A stretch of 64,000 nt of DNA from Sesamia nonagrioides. Its lineage: Eukaryota > Arthropoda > Insecta > Lepidoptera > Noctuidae. The position numbers and the translations under genes are program-made. Positions 1-10,240 of this stretch are shown in pieces (position 1 is the first letter of the stretch; the number at the start of each line of letters is the position of its first letter). The stretch covers positions 4,278,001 to 4,342,000 of the forward strand of contig JADWQK010001407.1 in assembly GCA_017933935.1 (NCBI GenBank). The letters run 5' to 3'. The notes under the pieces are model-generated. The model saw only the letters and a program-made list of their open reading frames with translations. It made no database searches and was not told where the DNA came from.

Positions 1-600
1 AAAAAAAATGTATCAAATTTAAAAAAAAATCGTACAAATCGGTCCACCCGTACAGTTGCAGTATAGATAAATAACCTAAATACCGACTACAGCGCCATCT
101 GCCGAATTGTTTTTTTGTGAATGTAAATTTTCCAGTAAAATGTATAAACAAAAATTCATTCAAATCGATCCAGCCGTAAGGGATAAATAACATAGATACC
201 AACTGCAGTGCCATCTGCCGGGCTGATTTGTGAATTTAAACGATCCCGGGCGTCACCCAAACGCAAACAAAAAAAATCATTCAAATCAGTCCAGCCGTTT
301 AGTTGCAGTAGGTATAGATAAATAACCTAGATACCGACTGCAGCGCCATCTGCCGGGCAGATTTGTAAATGTAAATTTTCCAGGCCCCCACTTGAATGTA
401 TAAACAAATATTCATTCAAATCAGTTCAGCCGTTTACGATAAATAACCTAGATACGACTGCAGCGCCATCTGCCGGACTGATTTATGAATCTAAACAATC
501 CAGGGCGTCACCTAAACGCATAAAAAAATCATTCAAATCGGACCAGCGCTTTAGGAGGACTTCAGTGGCGTACACACGTACAGCAGATTAAGGAATATAC
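1..600 (+). repeat. Tandem array of RTE-like 3' tail units
   Basis: About four and a half units are repeated head to tail. Each has a core near 'cagcgccatctgccgggctg' followed by 'aaatcggtccagccgttt'. Units starting near 30 and 281 share one variant middle ('gtaaattttccag'), and those near 161 and 417 share another ('aatctaaacaatccaggg'), so the array reads A-B-A-B with a period of about 252 bases. The last unit runs into 'cgtacacacgtacagcag', an end typical of lepidopteran RTE-type LINE or SINE tails. No coding capacity is seen. Confidence 0.7.
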
Positions 601-884
601 CCACGGAAAGCATTGTCATCTACATTTTGTAACAAATATATCACACCTCTCTCTACCCCTAGAGCTCTTGTTTCAGTCTCTTAAAGTTAAATAAAAAATT
701 TAAAATATTTATTTATTTCTATTTCTTTTTCTTTTAGTTCTTAAGTACAATTTTAATTAAATAAAAAAATATATATATTTATTTTTATTTTTTCCCCTTT
801 CAATTCTTTTATACAATTTTCTTTTTAAGTAACTCCAGAAACCAAAAAAAAAACTATAAAATTGTCTAAAAACAAAAAAATAAG
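601..884. other. AT-rich spacer without a recognised gene
   Basis: Low-complexity A/T-rich DNA with repeated 'ttaaataaaaaat' and 'tatttattt' strings. I see no coding signal or known repeat in it. Confidence 0.6.
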
Positions 885-892
885 TACTTGAG

Positions 893-972
893 TCTGCCTG
901 GGTTTGAACCGAGGAACACCAGCCATCGCGAGTAGAACCATACCTCTATCAACCACGCCACAGCCGCAATGT
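893..972 (-). repeat. tRNA-like SINE head, degenerate
   Basis: On the minus strand an A-box-like 'tggcgtggttgatagagg' is followed about 45 bases later by a B-box-like 'ggttcaaaccc'. This is the split pol III promoter of a tRNA-derived SINE head. The ends do not pair into an acceptor stem, so it is not called as a working tRNA gene. Confidence 0.45.
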
Positions 973-1154
973 CAAACCGCGCGAAATTAGCGCCCATATT
1001 ATGCGTGAAATATTGCGAAAGAGAAAACACGAAAACATGCGCTTCCGCAGACATAAGACTGAGCTAGATCGATTTCTCGTCTCCGAAAACCCCCACATAT
1101 CAAATTTTAGCGAAATCGTTAGGGCCGTTTCCGAGATCACATGCTTTTTCAAGC

Positions 1155-1312
1155 AATCAGCGCCATCTGCCGGGCTGGTTTGTGAATCTAAACAATCCAG
1201 GGCGCCACTCAAACGCATACAGAAAAAATCATTGAAATCGGTTAAGCCGTTTAGGAGGAGTTCAATGACATACACACGTACAGTAGAATTATATATATAA
1301 AGATAGACAGGA
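1155..1312 (+). repeat. Dispersed copy of the RTE-like tail unit
   Basis: It repeats the B-type unit of the array at the window start: 'cagcgccatctgccgggctg', 'aatctaaacaatccagggcg', 'cgtttaggaggagttca' and 'acacacgtacag'. It ends in an AT-rich 'ttatatatataaagat' tail. A short gap separates it from the main array, so it is a separate insertion or a broken-off unit. Confidence 0.65.
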
Positions 1313-1430
1313 CATCACGAACAAAATCGTAAGCCAATACTTTTATCCACTTGGTTAAAAGTCGCTCAGTCTAGTCTGCGCGTCAGGACGTAATTTGTGT
1401 CCACCAAGAATAAATATTTTCTAAGGAAAT

Positions 1431-2060
1431 ATGCCATGTTGCGCTTTGTGTTACTGTACATCTCGTTATAGTAAAACGACTGGACCTAACTTCGGAATGT
1501 TTTTCTATGAATTATTTATATTTCGTCTGCAATTCAAATTTTAAAAAAATCTTAGTTCTAGAAAATTTTCCATTATTGTAATAACCGCCCTCTATTGTTG
1601 AGTAGTTTTACTATTTTCTTGTAGAGATGTAGTAATGTTCTTTATCGATTTAGGTATCGATAATACTTATTAAGATGAATACATTTTGTTGTATTTTATT
1701 GACATTTAAAATATAGCTAAATAAACTTAAAATATTACTATATTTCAAGTTTTTTTTTATTAACTCTATTTAAACATAATCATATCATATTATTAAACAA
1801 AATTGAATGAACAATTACTATTCATTTATCTAGGTTTTTGTTATTTTTGGTTTTCGAATAAAAATAATGTTGTAGGGAAAAAGTGGATACGATTTGTCCA
1901 GATAGACCGTAGAGAAGAAAATTGGCTTCCGTCTCATTCGTCGAAATTATGCTCAATGCATTTTAAAAGAGAAGTTATTTACTTTGGAAAGACTTGTCGA
2001 TCAAATTTAAAAAAAAAAGAATCGGTACCTTGTATTCGAAATGAAATAGTAAGTTATTAA
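1431..2060 (+). CDS. THAP-type zinc-finger protein, split and possibly broken
   Basis: THAP domains are C2CH zinc-binding DNA-binding modules found in animal regulators and in P-element-like transposases. The first part (from the ATG at 1431) begins MPCCALCYC..RYSK and contains a C-x4-C pair and NFGMFF. The second part (about 1876-2060) carries KKWIRF, then ENWLPSHSSKLCSMHF, which supplies the C-x2-H pair plus the conserved W and P, and ends with ESVPCI, matching the AVPTI-type motif that closes a THAP domain. The two halves need an intron; the acceptor 'aatgttgtag' before GGAAAAAGTGG is plausible, but no good donor is seen. The stop comes soon after the domain, so it is only a THAP module, a first-exon fragment, or a pseudogene. 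The THAP call is firm; the gene model is weak. Confidence 0.6.
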
Positions 2061-2216
2061 TTTCAGTACTTTTCTACTTAACCGTAAAAATTGGAATAAA
2101 ATTTACGGTTAAGTAGATAAGTACATAAATTACATAACTTATTTATAATGAAATATATTCATAAAATATGTAGGTACGTATATGTAGCACAATGATTGCG
2201 AGCTACTTTGTGATTT

Positions 2217-2605
2217 TGAGGATTCCGTACCTAAAAGGTAAAACGAACCCTATTCATGAGACTTCTCTGTTCGTCTGTCCGTCTGTCACCAGGCTGTATC
2301 TCATAAACCGTAATAACGAGACAGTTGTAATTTCCAGAGATTGTGTTAGTATTTCTGTTGCCGCTATAACAACAAGTACTAAGAATGAAAATAATAAAAT
2401 ATTTAAGGGGGCTCCCATACAACAAACGTGAATTTTTGCCGTTTTTTGCTCCATATTAATAACGGAAACAGATAGACGCTTAAAATGTTCACAGAATATT
2501 TGGTTATATATTCAAATTACAAATAAATAATTAAAATAAAATAAATACTGAAGGCGGGCTCCCATACAATAACCGTGATTTTTTTTTTGCCGTTTTTAAA
2601 GATAA
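2217..2605 (+). repeat. Dispersed 'ggttccgtacc / ggctcccatac' repeat, two partial copies
   Basis: The stretch holds 'ttgaggattccgtacc', a 'gtctgtccgtctgtc' run and then 'gggggctcccatacaacaaa'. The last block recurs at about 2551 as 'gcgggctcccatacaataac'. The same family flanks the Helitron at 63536-63808. It is non-coding, and the short reading frames on both strands are incidental. Confidence 0.5.
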
Positions 2606-2800
2606 TGGCGTACGAATCTTGTAAAGGTCTTGCTCCAGCAGACTACCATTTGTGTCGTGATTTGGACAATTATCTACGTGACAAGAAGTTTTCTTCCCAG
2701 GAGGCAGTTCTGCTTTCACACAGTTTGTGCAGTCTAGATCCTCAGAGTTCTATCACAAAGGCATAAACGACCTTCCTATATATTGATTATAAATGAATTA
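2604..2800 (+). pseudogene. Mariner-type transposase fragment
   Basis: The frame from 2604 reads GLAPADYHLCRDLDNYLRD..F, matching the C-terminal catalytic region of mariner (DD34D) transposases, where the last catalytic Asp sits in a SPDLAPSDYH-type motif. Here the residues before LAP are CKG, so that Asp is missing. A frameshift follows near 2735: the sequence continues in another frame as EFYHKGINDLP, matching the family's FYxKGIxxLP motif. Only about 60 codons remain. It is a dead transposon relic. Confidence 0.7.
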
Positions 2801-3715
2801 TTTAAAAATTAAAAAATAAGCAATTATTTAGATTTTCAGTACTAATCGGCAATTTTAAACTTTAACGCCTATTATATTAAAAGAATTATATAAATAAGAA
2901 ACTTGTAAACTTGAAATTACCCATAATTATTCTGCTTCCTAATTTTTTGTTTCAAGCTATCATAATGCGAAAAAACATCGTCGTAGTAACTTCTTTGATC
3001 GATATCTCGATATAATCGATATCGATATCGACGAAATCGATAACTTTATATCGAAATGATACAAACCCTACCACAGTTTTTTGCATTGCCATTTAAAAAT
3101 ATTTGCAAACAAACGTGTAAAAAGAATAATTTTGCTAAAACCGAAATGCAAACGAAAATTGCAAAACAAAATGCGCTTTATGGCCTAAAAGGTCTACTAC
3201 ACTCAAAAATCGCAATAAACTGAGCGTTAAAATAATTCGTAAGCATAAAACATCTAAAATGCCAATAGACAGCGTCACGGTAAATGAATAGTAGCGAATA
3301 AAATTCTAAAACAGTTTTTGTTTGTACAAGATAAGTTTCACTTAATTTATTTACTTTTCAATATTTATTTAACCGATTTGAACTATACTAGGGTCAAAAT
3401 AGGATTAAATCGGATCTGGCAACAAAGACCACACTGGTCAGCTACCGGGCAATAGCTGAATATATTTTATATAAACTTATTTCATTTTTACTATTTGATG
3501 TCTCCAATTGTCGATCTAATTTTGCTATATTGTACTAGATGGCGGAACTGAGCCATGGGATCACAGTTTTTCTATGCCATTTTGACACATGCCCTCTCTA
3601 TATATCTTAAGACGCTGTGAATAGCAAACTTTTAGGTATTTGAGGGGGTGAAGCAGACGAAGTGGGACACGACTAGCCCCGCCCACTGCGGGGCGCGGGG
3701 CGCTCCGCGCGATTA
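2801..3715. other. Non-coding stretch with an ATCGAT cluster
   Basis: No gene is seen. Around 2998-3055 there is a dense run of overlapping ATCGAT / TCGATA motifs ('atatcgatatcgacg' and neighbours), like DREF-type (TATCGATA) sites or a decayed palindromic repeat. Near 3670-3710 is a short GC-rich patch ('gcggggcgcggggcgctcc') joining the duplication that follows. Confidence 0.4.
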
Positions 3716-4257
3716 CATCTACATTTAGAAGCGTAATTTCACAACCCAACCGCGAAGCATGGCTGGCTCTGTTCGTCACAGTCCCGGTTCGCATTAGACG
3801 AGCACCAGGTTCGAATCCCACATCCTCATCATTTACTTTACCTTGCGATTTTCGAAAATGTATATTTTATACATATTTTCATTTTTTATTATTACTTTTG
3901 TTTTCTTTTTTATTTTTATAATGCGCTTTGTCCGTTCTGCTTAAATTTTTTGTGTTATGTCCTTTTTTCATGAAACTGTTAGAAATATATCATTTCTAGA
4001 AATTACTATTTATAAACAGCTGTTTAGAGCAACTGTTAAAAAAATGCATTTTCGGATATTTAAAAAAATAAAAGATTTTTTCTTCAAAACTGCAACTCTT
4101 ATTGAAATCGGGTTTGTACGAGTGAAATAGATGGAGGCACTTGGAGGAGGCCTATACTGAAAGGGGCCATGAATAATGCAACAAAATGAAATCTAAATTT
4201 ACTGTTTTGAACTATTATCAAATTAACTGTTATTTTTATTGTTTTTCTTTTCTAGTC
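3716..4257 (+). repeat. First copy of a 542-bp tandem duplication
   Basis: It begins at 'catctacatttagaagcg' and runs to 'ttattgtttttctt'. It carries a tRNA-like stretch with the B-box-like 'caggttcgaatcccaca', followed by AT-rich sequence and 'atagatggaggcacttgga'. The same sequence recurs immediately downstream with only a few differences by eye. Confidence 0.8.
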
Positions 4258-4796
4258 CATCTACATTTAGAAGCGTAATTTCATAACCCAACCGCGAAGC
4301 ATGGTTGGCTCTGTTCGTCACAGTCCCGGTTCGCATTAGACGAGCACCAGGTTCGAATCCCACATCCTCATCATTTACTTTACCTTGCGATTTTCGAAAA
4401 TGTATATTTTATACATATTTTCATTTTTTATTATTACTTTTCTTTCTTATTTATTTTTATAATGCGCTTTGTCCGTTCTGCTTAAACTTTTTGTGTTATG
4501 TCCTTTTTTCATGAAACTGTTAGAAATATATCATTTCTAGAAATTACTATTTATAAACAGCTGTTTAGAGTAACTGTTAAAAAAAAAAATGCATTTTCGG
4601 ATATTTAAAAAAATAAAAGATTTTTTCTTCAAAACTGCAACTCTTATCGAAATCGGGTTTGTACGAGTGAAATAGATGGAGGCACTTGGATGAGGCCTAT
4701 ACTGAAAGGGGCCATGAATAATGCAACAAAATGAAATCTAAATTTACTGTTTTGAACTATTATCAAATTAACTGTTATTTTTATTGTTTTTCTTAT
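4258..4796 (+). repeat. Second copy of the 542-bp tandem duplication
   Basis: A near-identical direct copy of 3716-4257, offset by 542 bases. Visible differences are a slightly longer poly(A) near 4582, single substitutions, and a changed end ('cttatgttaaattat'). The tRNA-like B box ('ggttcgaatcccaca') is retained. High identity suggests a recent duplication by unequal exchange or replication slippage. Confidence 0.8.
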
Positions 4797-6052
4797 GTTA
4801 AATTATATTATGAACTAAGAAATTCACTGTTAAATAAAGGCTTATTATTATTATTTATTATTAATTTCTAGAAATTTGTAGAAAGAAAATTATAACGAAT
4901 TGATTTTAAATATTAGTTTGCATTATAATTGTTACAAAAAGAATATATGTATTTAAAAAGATGGAACAATAACTACAAAAAATACAGAAAATCGGCTAAA
5001 TTAATAATAATTAAAAAAAAGCAATTGCAAATAAGAAATCCAACAAAAAGCATACAACGTAAAGCTGGGGTTTGAACCCGAACACATACAGGTGAAGAAA
5101 AATTTGCCACGAAAAAGTAAAAAGAAAGAATAATTACAGAAAAAAATCAAATAAAATATCGGCAAAAATACAACAGTAAATTAAAAAGCATTTATTTCAA
5201 TTAAAATCTACAAAAAGCATATAATGTAAACCTGGGGTTTGAACCCGGGCAAAAACGAAATATGATTATTCATCAACAAACAGACACGTAAATATAATTA
5301 TTTTCTGTGCGGAGTAAAGCAAAAATTGACATAGGTCCGTCAAGCAGCGCGCCTCAGCGGTCACTGTCGCTAAGCATAGAAGTGAAAGAGAAGGCAATGG
5401 ACGCCGCGATGGAGCGACGTTTCGTTCACGTTATATATCATTAAATACATTATTTATTTTAGAATATCTTAGTTAAATCGATAAACAAAAACAATGGTTT
5501 CATTTACTATTATATTTTACATCGCTCTTCTCAATTTTATCAAGATTTGATGATTAATAATACAGTTACAACTGTTATAAATTCAATTTTAGGGGTTACT
5601 TTAGGATTTTTTTCTATCGAGAAAATTAATTCAAAACGTGTTTTGAAAATAATGGTTTCCTGCTACATATAATCAAAATTAACATATAAATTTTTGGCTG
5701 CTCTGAAATGTATACATTTGGCTAAAAAACTGTTTTTTGAAGCCTATTTTTACTGAGCACAGCGCCTTAAATCTCTTTGCCTACAAGGTACTTCCCGTGA
5801 ACTCAGAATCTTGAAATTCGGCACGAAGCAACGTTATATTATAGTACAGACAGATAAGGGAAAAATTGTGAAAATGATAAATTTGAAGTTACATAAAATA
5901 TTATTTTTGCTTACATGACATAAAATATATTTTTAATAATCATAAACTTACTACCTACCCTTTTTCACATGAACGCGTAGAGATATTAAAGTTGAAATTC
6001 ATATCAAACACTTCTTAAATCTAATTGCCTCTAAACTGTGAAAAATTCTAAA
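4797..6052. other. Repeat-derived non-coding stretch
   Basis: No gene is seen. Two short B-box-like motifs in reverse orientation ('ggggtttgaaccc' near 5068 and 5235) mark degenerate tRNA-derived SINE heads. The rest is AT-rich DNA. Confidence 0.4.
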
Positions 6053-6273
6053 TCAATGCTAGTATTATAAATGCGAAAATAACTCTGTCTTTTACGCTTT
6101 CCCGCCTAAACCTCTCAACCGATTTTGATGAAGTTTGGCTTAAACAATCTTTAGACCCTGAGAAAGAACATAGGCTACCTTTTATCCCGGAAAAATTTGA
6201 TGTTCCCGAGGGGAATTTAAACAGCGCGATATAACCGAACTCCAAGCGGGCGAAGCCGCTGGCGGAAAGCTAG
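6053..6273 (+). mobile_element. Mini-Helitron, type B (TC...CTAG)
   Basis: It starts with TC after a host A and ends with CTAG before a host T, the Helitron insertion pattern, with no target duplication. The 3' end has the GC-rich 'gcgggcgaagccgc' hairpin just before CTAG. The interior ('ctcaaccgattttgatgaa', 'ctttagaccctgagaaaga') is shared with copies at 60984-61248 and 63536-63808. It encodes no Rep/helicase and is non-autonomous. The microsatellite seen in the other copies is nearly absent here. Confidence 0.75.
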
Positions 6274-6397
6274 TACGTCATAAATTGTAAACCGCTACGT
6301 TTGTACGGCGGAACCCTCGGTGTGCGAGTCCGACTCGCATTTGGCCGGTTTTTTTTTTATACATTGTATATTTATTTACCACAAAATATATGATTTA

Positions 6398-7825
6398 CTA
6401 GCTGTTGCCCGCGACTTCGTCCGCGTAGACTTCAGTTTACAGCGCGCGGTGGTTCCCGTTTCCGGGGGAATTCCAAGATAAATGCCTACATTACTGCAAG
6501 GTTTCAAACATCCTCACACATTTTCGCGTTTATATTATTAGTAGGAATATAAAGATACATAAGATCTATAGCAACGTTAATTTTACCGTGTTTAAAGGTT
6601 TAGGAAAGGAAAGAAACATCAAATATCATACTTCTAATTATTTTGCGTTGACTCTGAATCAAGACATTTTGTCCTTTTGCCATTCCAGCCATGATTGTAG
6701 CCTTTACAATGTTGTGACCCAAATGTGTTATTTGTAACCAAGTACCATTACACAGCTTTGTAGCGTCAAGATTCCTCATTAATAGGACGGAATCAACTTA
6801 TGGGGTGGCACTCCTGATAATTCTAAAGAGTTGAAAAACTCTATAGGGTATGATGTAACTTGTTCAGTGTCAGTAATATTGTCCACTGAGAGGTATTCTA
6901 TAACATTTCCCTGAACGTTTAACATGATTTGTTCATTTATTTTACTATTTCATTAGTCGGCGCCGAAATTGCCCTTTCGCTTATTCTCGGTTGGCCATAT
7001 TTGTTTGAAGATCCGGACAGAATTATTTAATAGGTCATCTGAGCTATCCACAACTTGACAGAACTCATGACTCACTCTAATCATGACATTCATGACGTTA
7101 CTGTCAGTTGGCATGCGATTTACTCCGAATTTTAAAAGAGTAGCTGCATATTGCATATACCCGGCTTGAGAATCGTGATGAAGTTGCCCTACGATATTCG
7201 TGGTGAGACAATACTTAATCACGCGAACCCATAATGCAGATGCTTCCAAAGAGGCATTTATTTCATCTGCCGGCCGCATACCCCTAGTAATCACCGAAAG
7301 GGTCTGCCTAAAGTCACCAGCTAAAGGTACCACCATCCCTCCTATGATATCTTGGTTGCCTTTGATGTCCCCCATTGTGCGTTCTAGTGCTTCAATTGCC
7401 CGTTTGTGGAATATCATCACATTCATCCCAAACTAACAACTCACACTGCTGTAACATTCACCGCGCTCACTGCTTTTACTAATATTGCATTTCCTCATAA
7501 GCTAAGTTCAATGGTAACTGAGACCGCTGTTCGTCCCGTTCCGAAAAAAAATAAAAAGAGCTGAGCTGATATGAAATAAGCGCCTGTTAAAATAATGGAA
7601 GCAATATGTACGTGTCTGCGTTAGCTTCCGTTTTCGCAACATTTTTTGTTACTGCTCTGCTCCTATTGGTCATAGCGGGATGTTATATAGCCTAAAGCCT
7701 TCCTGGATGAATAGGCTATCCAACGCAAGAAGATTTTTTTAAATCGGACCAGTAGTTCCTGAGATTAGCGCGCACAAACAAACAAACAAACAAACAAACT
7801 CTTCAGCTTTATATATTAGTATAGA
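6398..7825 (-). mobile_element. Helitron (type A) with helicase remnant
   Basis: On the minus strand it begins with TC ('atctatactaatatataaag', TC at 7825-7824) and ends with CTAG (6401-6398) preceded by a GC-rich stretch. The flanking host bases are A and T, as for Helitrons. Its termini match the short type A copies at 8356, 12957 and 25461. At about 1.43 kb it is longer than those and retains part of a Pif1-like helicase on the same strand, so it is an internally deleted autonomous Helitron that links the mini-elements to their source. Confidence 0.8.
6953..7462 (-). pseudogene. Helitron Pif1-like helicase fragment, frameshifted
   Basis: Helitron transposases carry a superfamily 1 Pif1-type helicase for rolling-circle transposition. 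The minus-strand frame from 7426 reads HKRAIEALERTMGDI, then PLAGDFRQTLSVITRG and ADEINASL, all standard blocks after the Walker B region. The Walker B-like LVWDEC lies just upstream (about 7462-7440) in another frame, so one indel has broken the gene there. No Rep (HUH) nuclease domain is seen. The fragment ends at 6953 inside the helicase domain and cannot work. Confidence 0.8.
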
Positions 7826-8140
7826 TATGGCTGATCATGGACGTATTTAAATATTTTTGAGAGTTGTTAACACTGTAAGGTTGGCACCCATCAAACATGT
7901 CAACCCATTAATTATTATTTTAATATTTTGAAATTTAAATACGAGTACACCATTTTATGAACAAAGTTGATATTATGTTGTCGATTCAAAAGTCTTGTTT
8001 TAATGCGTTCTTCAATTCGAGTGGAACTGAGAGTACAAATACTGTCAAATGTTTGCCAGAAAGTAAGTGGTCAACTTTTATATGGGAAAATGGAATTGTC
8101 GTTTTACTCTATCTTACTCGCAATTTTTCCTTATTTGCTC

Positions 8141-8286
8141 ACCGTGTAGGACGCTGGACCCTGCACCCTGGACTACGACAAACATTTTAAAACCAAAATC
8201 AGCTCAATCGGCCCAGCCGTTCTCGAGTTTTAACCAGACTAACGAACAACAATTCATTTTTATTTATATAGATAGATAGATAGATA
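8141..8286 (+). repeat. RTE/SINE-type 3' tail with GATA microsatellite
   Basis: 'cagctcaatcggcccagccg', 'ctcgagttttaaccagac' and 'taacgaacaacaattcattt' form a tail common to RTE-type elements in Lepidoptera. It is followed by a short (gata)n tract at 8268-8285. Only the 3' end of the element is present. Confidence 0.55.
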
Positions 8287-8355
8287 TTCAATGCAGTGGA
8301 ACGATTTTTATTTTGGGTACACTAGGTAATTGCACGGGAAAGTTTTATTATATTA

Positions 8356-8574
8356 CTAGCTGCGCCACACGGTTTCACCCACGTTTTTTTTAATATGCCC
8401 CGCTCTTATTGGTCGCAGCGTGATGTTTTATATAGCCTAAATCCTTCCTGGATTAATGGGCTCTCCAATGCAAAAAGGTTTTTTTAAAACGGACCAGTAG
8501 CTCCTGAGATTAGCGCGTTCAAACAAACAAACAAATAAAGAAACAAACTCTTCAGCTTCATATATTAGTATATA
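8356..8574 (-). mobile_element. Mini-Helitron, type A
   Basis: CTAG at 8356-8359 is the 3' end on the minus strand. The interior carries the family's 'ggtttcaccca', 'taggtcgcagcgtgatg'-like and 'cagtagctcctgaga' blocks. The 5' end lies near 8574, where the terminal TC has mutated to TA. It is a non-autonomous decayed copy. Confidence 0.7.
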
Positions 8575-8577
8575 TTA

Positions 8578-8791
8578 CAACTTTGGTTGAAATGGAGATA
8601 GGCAGGACATATGACAAGAGATAGCAGAATAACGTGGACCAAAATAATAACGGAGTGGCAACAACATGATGGTAAAAGAAAAAGCGGAAGGCAGGCAAAA
8701 GTACGGATGGACGATATAAAAAAAGTCGGAGAAACGATCTGGTCAAGAAAAGCAAAAGACAGAGACGAGAGGAAAAAACTTCAGCAATAAA
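8578..8791 (+). pseudogene. RTE-type LINE ORF2 C-terminal fragment
   Basis: The plus strand reads LKWR-stop-AGHMTRDSRITW, then GKRKSGRQAKVRMDD and WSRKAKDRDERKKLQQ. This is the basic C-terminal tail (WAGH-type, then GRPxxRW-type) of RTE/BovB-like reverse transcriptases. The internal stop falls where the family has Trp. It is a short 5'-truncated relic. Confidence 0.6.
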
Positions 8792-9016
8792 GGCTTATAT
8801 ATATACAGATTAAAACATTGTGTAGACTAAACAGCAGCAACAGAGTAACATTATTACTCAACCGCCCAAATTCGTAAAAAATCACAGGACAGGCGCGGCA
8901 TGGCGGTTTACCGCTCACTCCCTCTCACCGAGAGGATGCCTGTATCCCAATAATCGAAATATTAATACTAGACTAAAAACAGTGAAAACAAAATAATATT
9001 GTATCGATGAAAGGTA

Positions 9017-10229
9017 ATGGATGAAGTTTTACACAAGATTTGTGTTTCAAGCAAAGCCATTATCGTTTGCGGTGATTTTAATGTTAATTTATTAGAGAAC
9101 TCTGGTTATTGTAGTAAAATTATAAGTCTATTTCAGTCCTACAATCTTGTAAACCTATTTTTGGAGCCCACGAGAATAACACCTACTTGTGCCACGTGCC
9201 TAGATAATATTTTTACAAACATAATACCAAGCCACAAAGAAGTTGTAAATTTACTTGATTCTGATCACTGCGGACAAAGGATTACTATCCCAAACCGTAG
9301 TAAAAAAAGTGGCCAAAAAAGATATCACTGTTAACCCCAAAACTGAAAGCCGCTTGGAGGTTTTTAGATTTAATCTCATTAATAAATTGCCAGTCTTATC
9401 CAGTGCTGTTAATGCTGATCCTAATCATCTCTATGACAATTTTTTTAATATATACTGTAAGCTATTTGATTCCACCTTTGTTCCCAAGACTATCTCTGTT
9501 AATAGTAGCGCATCTTTCTCTGATTGGGCTACCATCGGTATTCATAAAAGTAGAACTCGGCTTTATGAACTGTATAATGAGAGAATTTATATTAACACCG
9601 TTGAATTTAATTTGTACGTTAGAAAATATTCAAAATTATTTAAACAAGTTTGTTATATGGCCAAGTCACGCTACTTGAGTTCAAAGATAAAAAACAGTGG
9701 CAATGTAATTAAAACGACTTGGAAAATTATTAATAGTGAAACGGGAAGGTCCAGTGACAGAAATACTGACTATAGCCTGTCTATTAATAACAACATAATT
9801 AAATCAGACTCGCAAGTCTCGGAGGCATTTGAAAATTTCTTTTCGGATATTCCTGTTTCAACTACTAAATCTCTAAACTCATCACCTTCTGTTGCCGAGT
9901 CTTTGCTTAAAGAAAATGTTAATGTTTGTGATTCGGAGTTTCATTTTGAATATGTTATCAGTAGAGATATAATTCAAATCTTTCACACTCTAAATGTAAA
10001 AAAGACTGCTGACCTATGGGGTCATTCGGTGGAAGTTGCTAAGTCTATTATTGATATTGTGGCACCCACTCTAGCTGATATCTTTAATGCTTGTATTGAC
10101 TGTGGAGAGTTTCCTGATCTCATGAAAAATAGTAAAATAATACCTTTGTTTAAATCAAATCATCGGACCCCACAAATTATAGACCTATTTCTGTACTACC
10201 TACCTTTAGTAAAATTTTTGAGAAATTAA
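9017..10229 (+). pseudogene. LINE endonuclease C-terminus and RT N-terminal region, frameshifted
   Basis: From 9017 the frame shows VCGDFNVNLLE, the APE endonuclease GDFN motif, then NLFLEPTRIT, LDNIFTN and SDHCGQ, the family's SDH motif. The frame shifts near 9260-9330 and continues to 10229 through the linker and the start of the RT. A second 1-base shift near 10170 separates the NYRPIS block from the rest. Both breaks rule out a single working protein. Confidence 0.75.
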
Positions 10230-10240
10230 TTTTAAACCAA

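Noticed and set aside
1..600. CRISPR-like repeat-spacer array
   Set aside because: The whole unit is repeated with no unique spacers, and the organism is an animal.
3770..3830. Possible tRNA in the tandem duplication
   Set aside because: A B box is present, but I could not build a paired acceptor stem or a clear anticodon arm.
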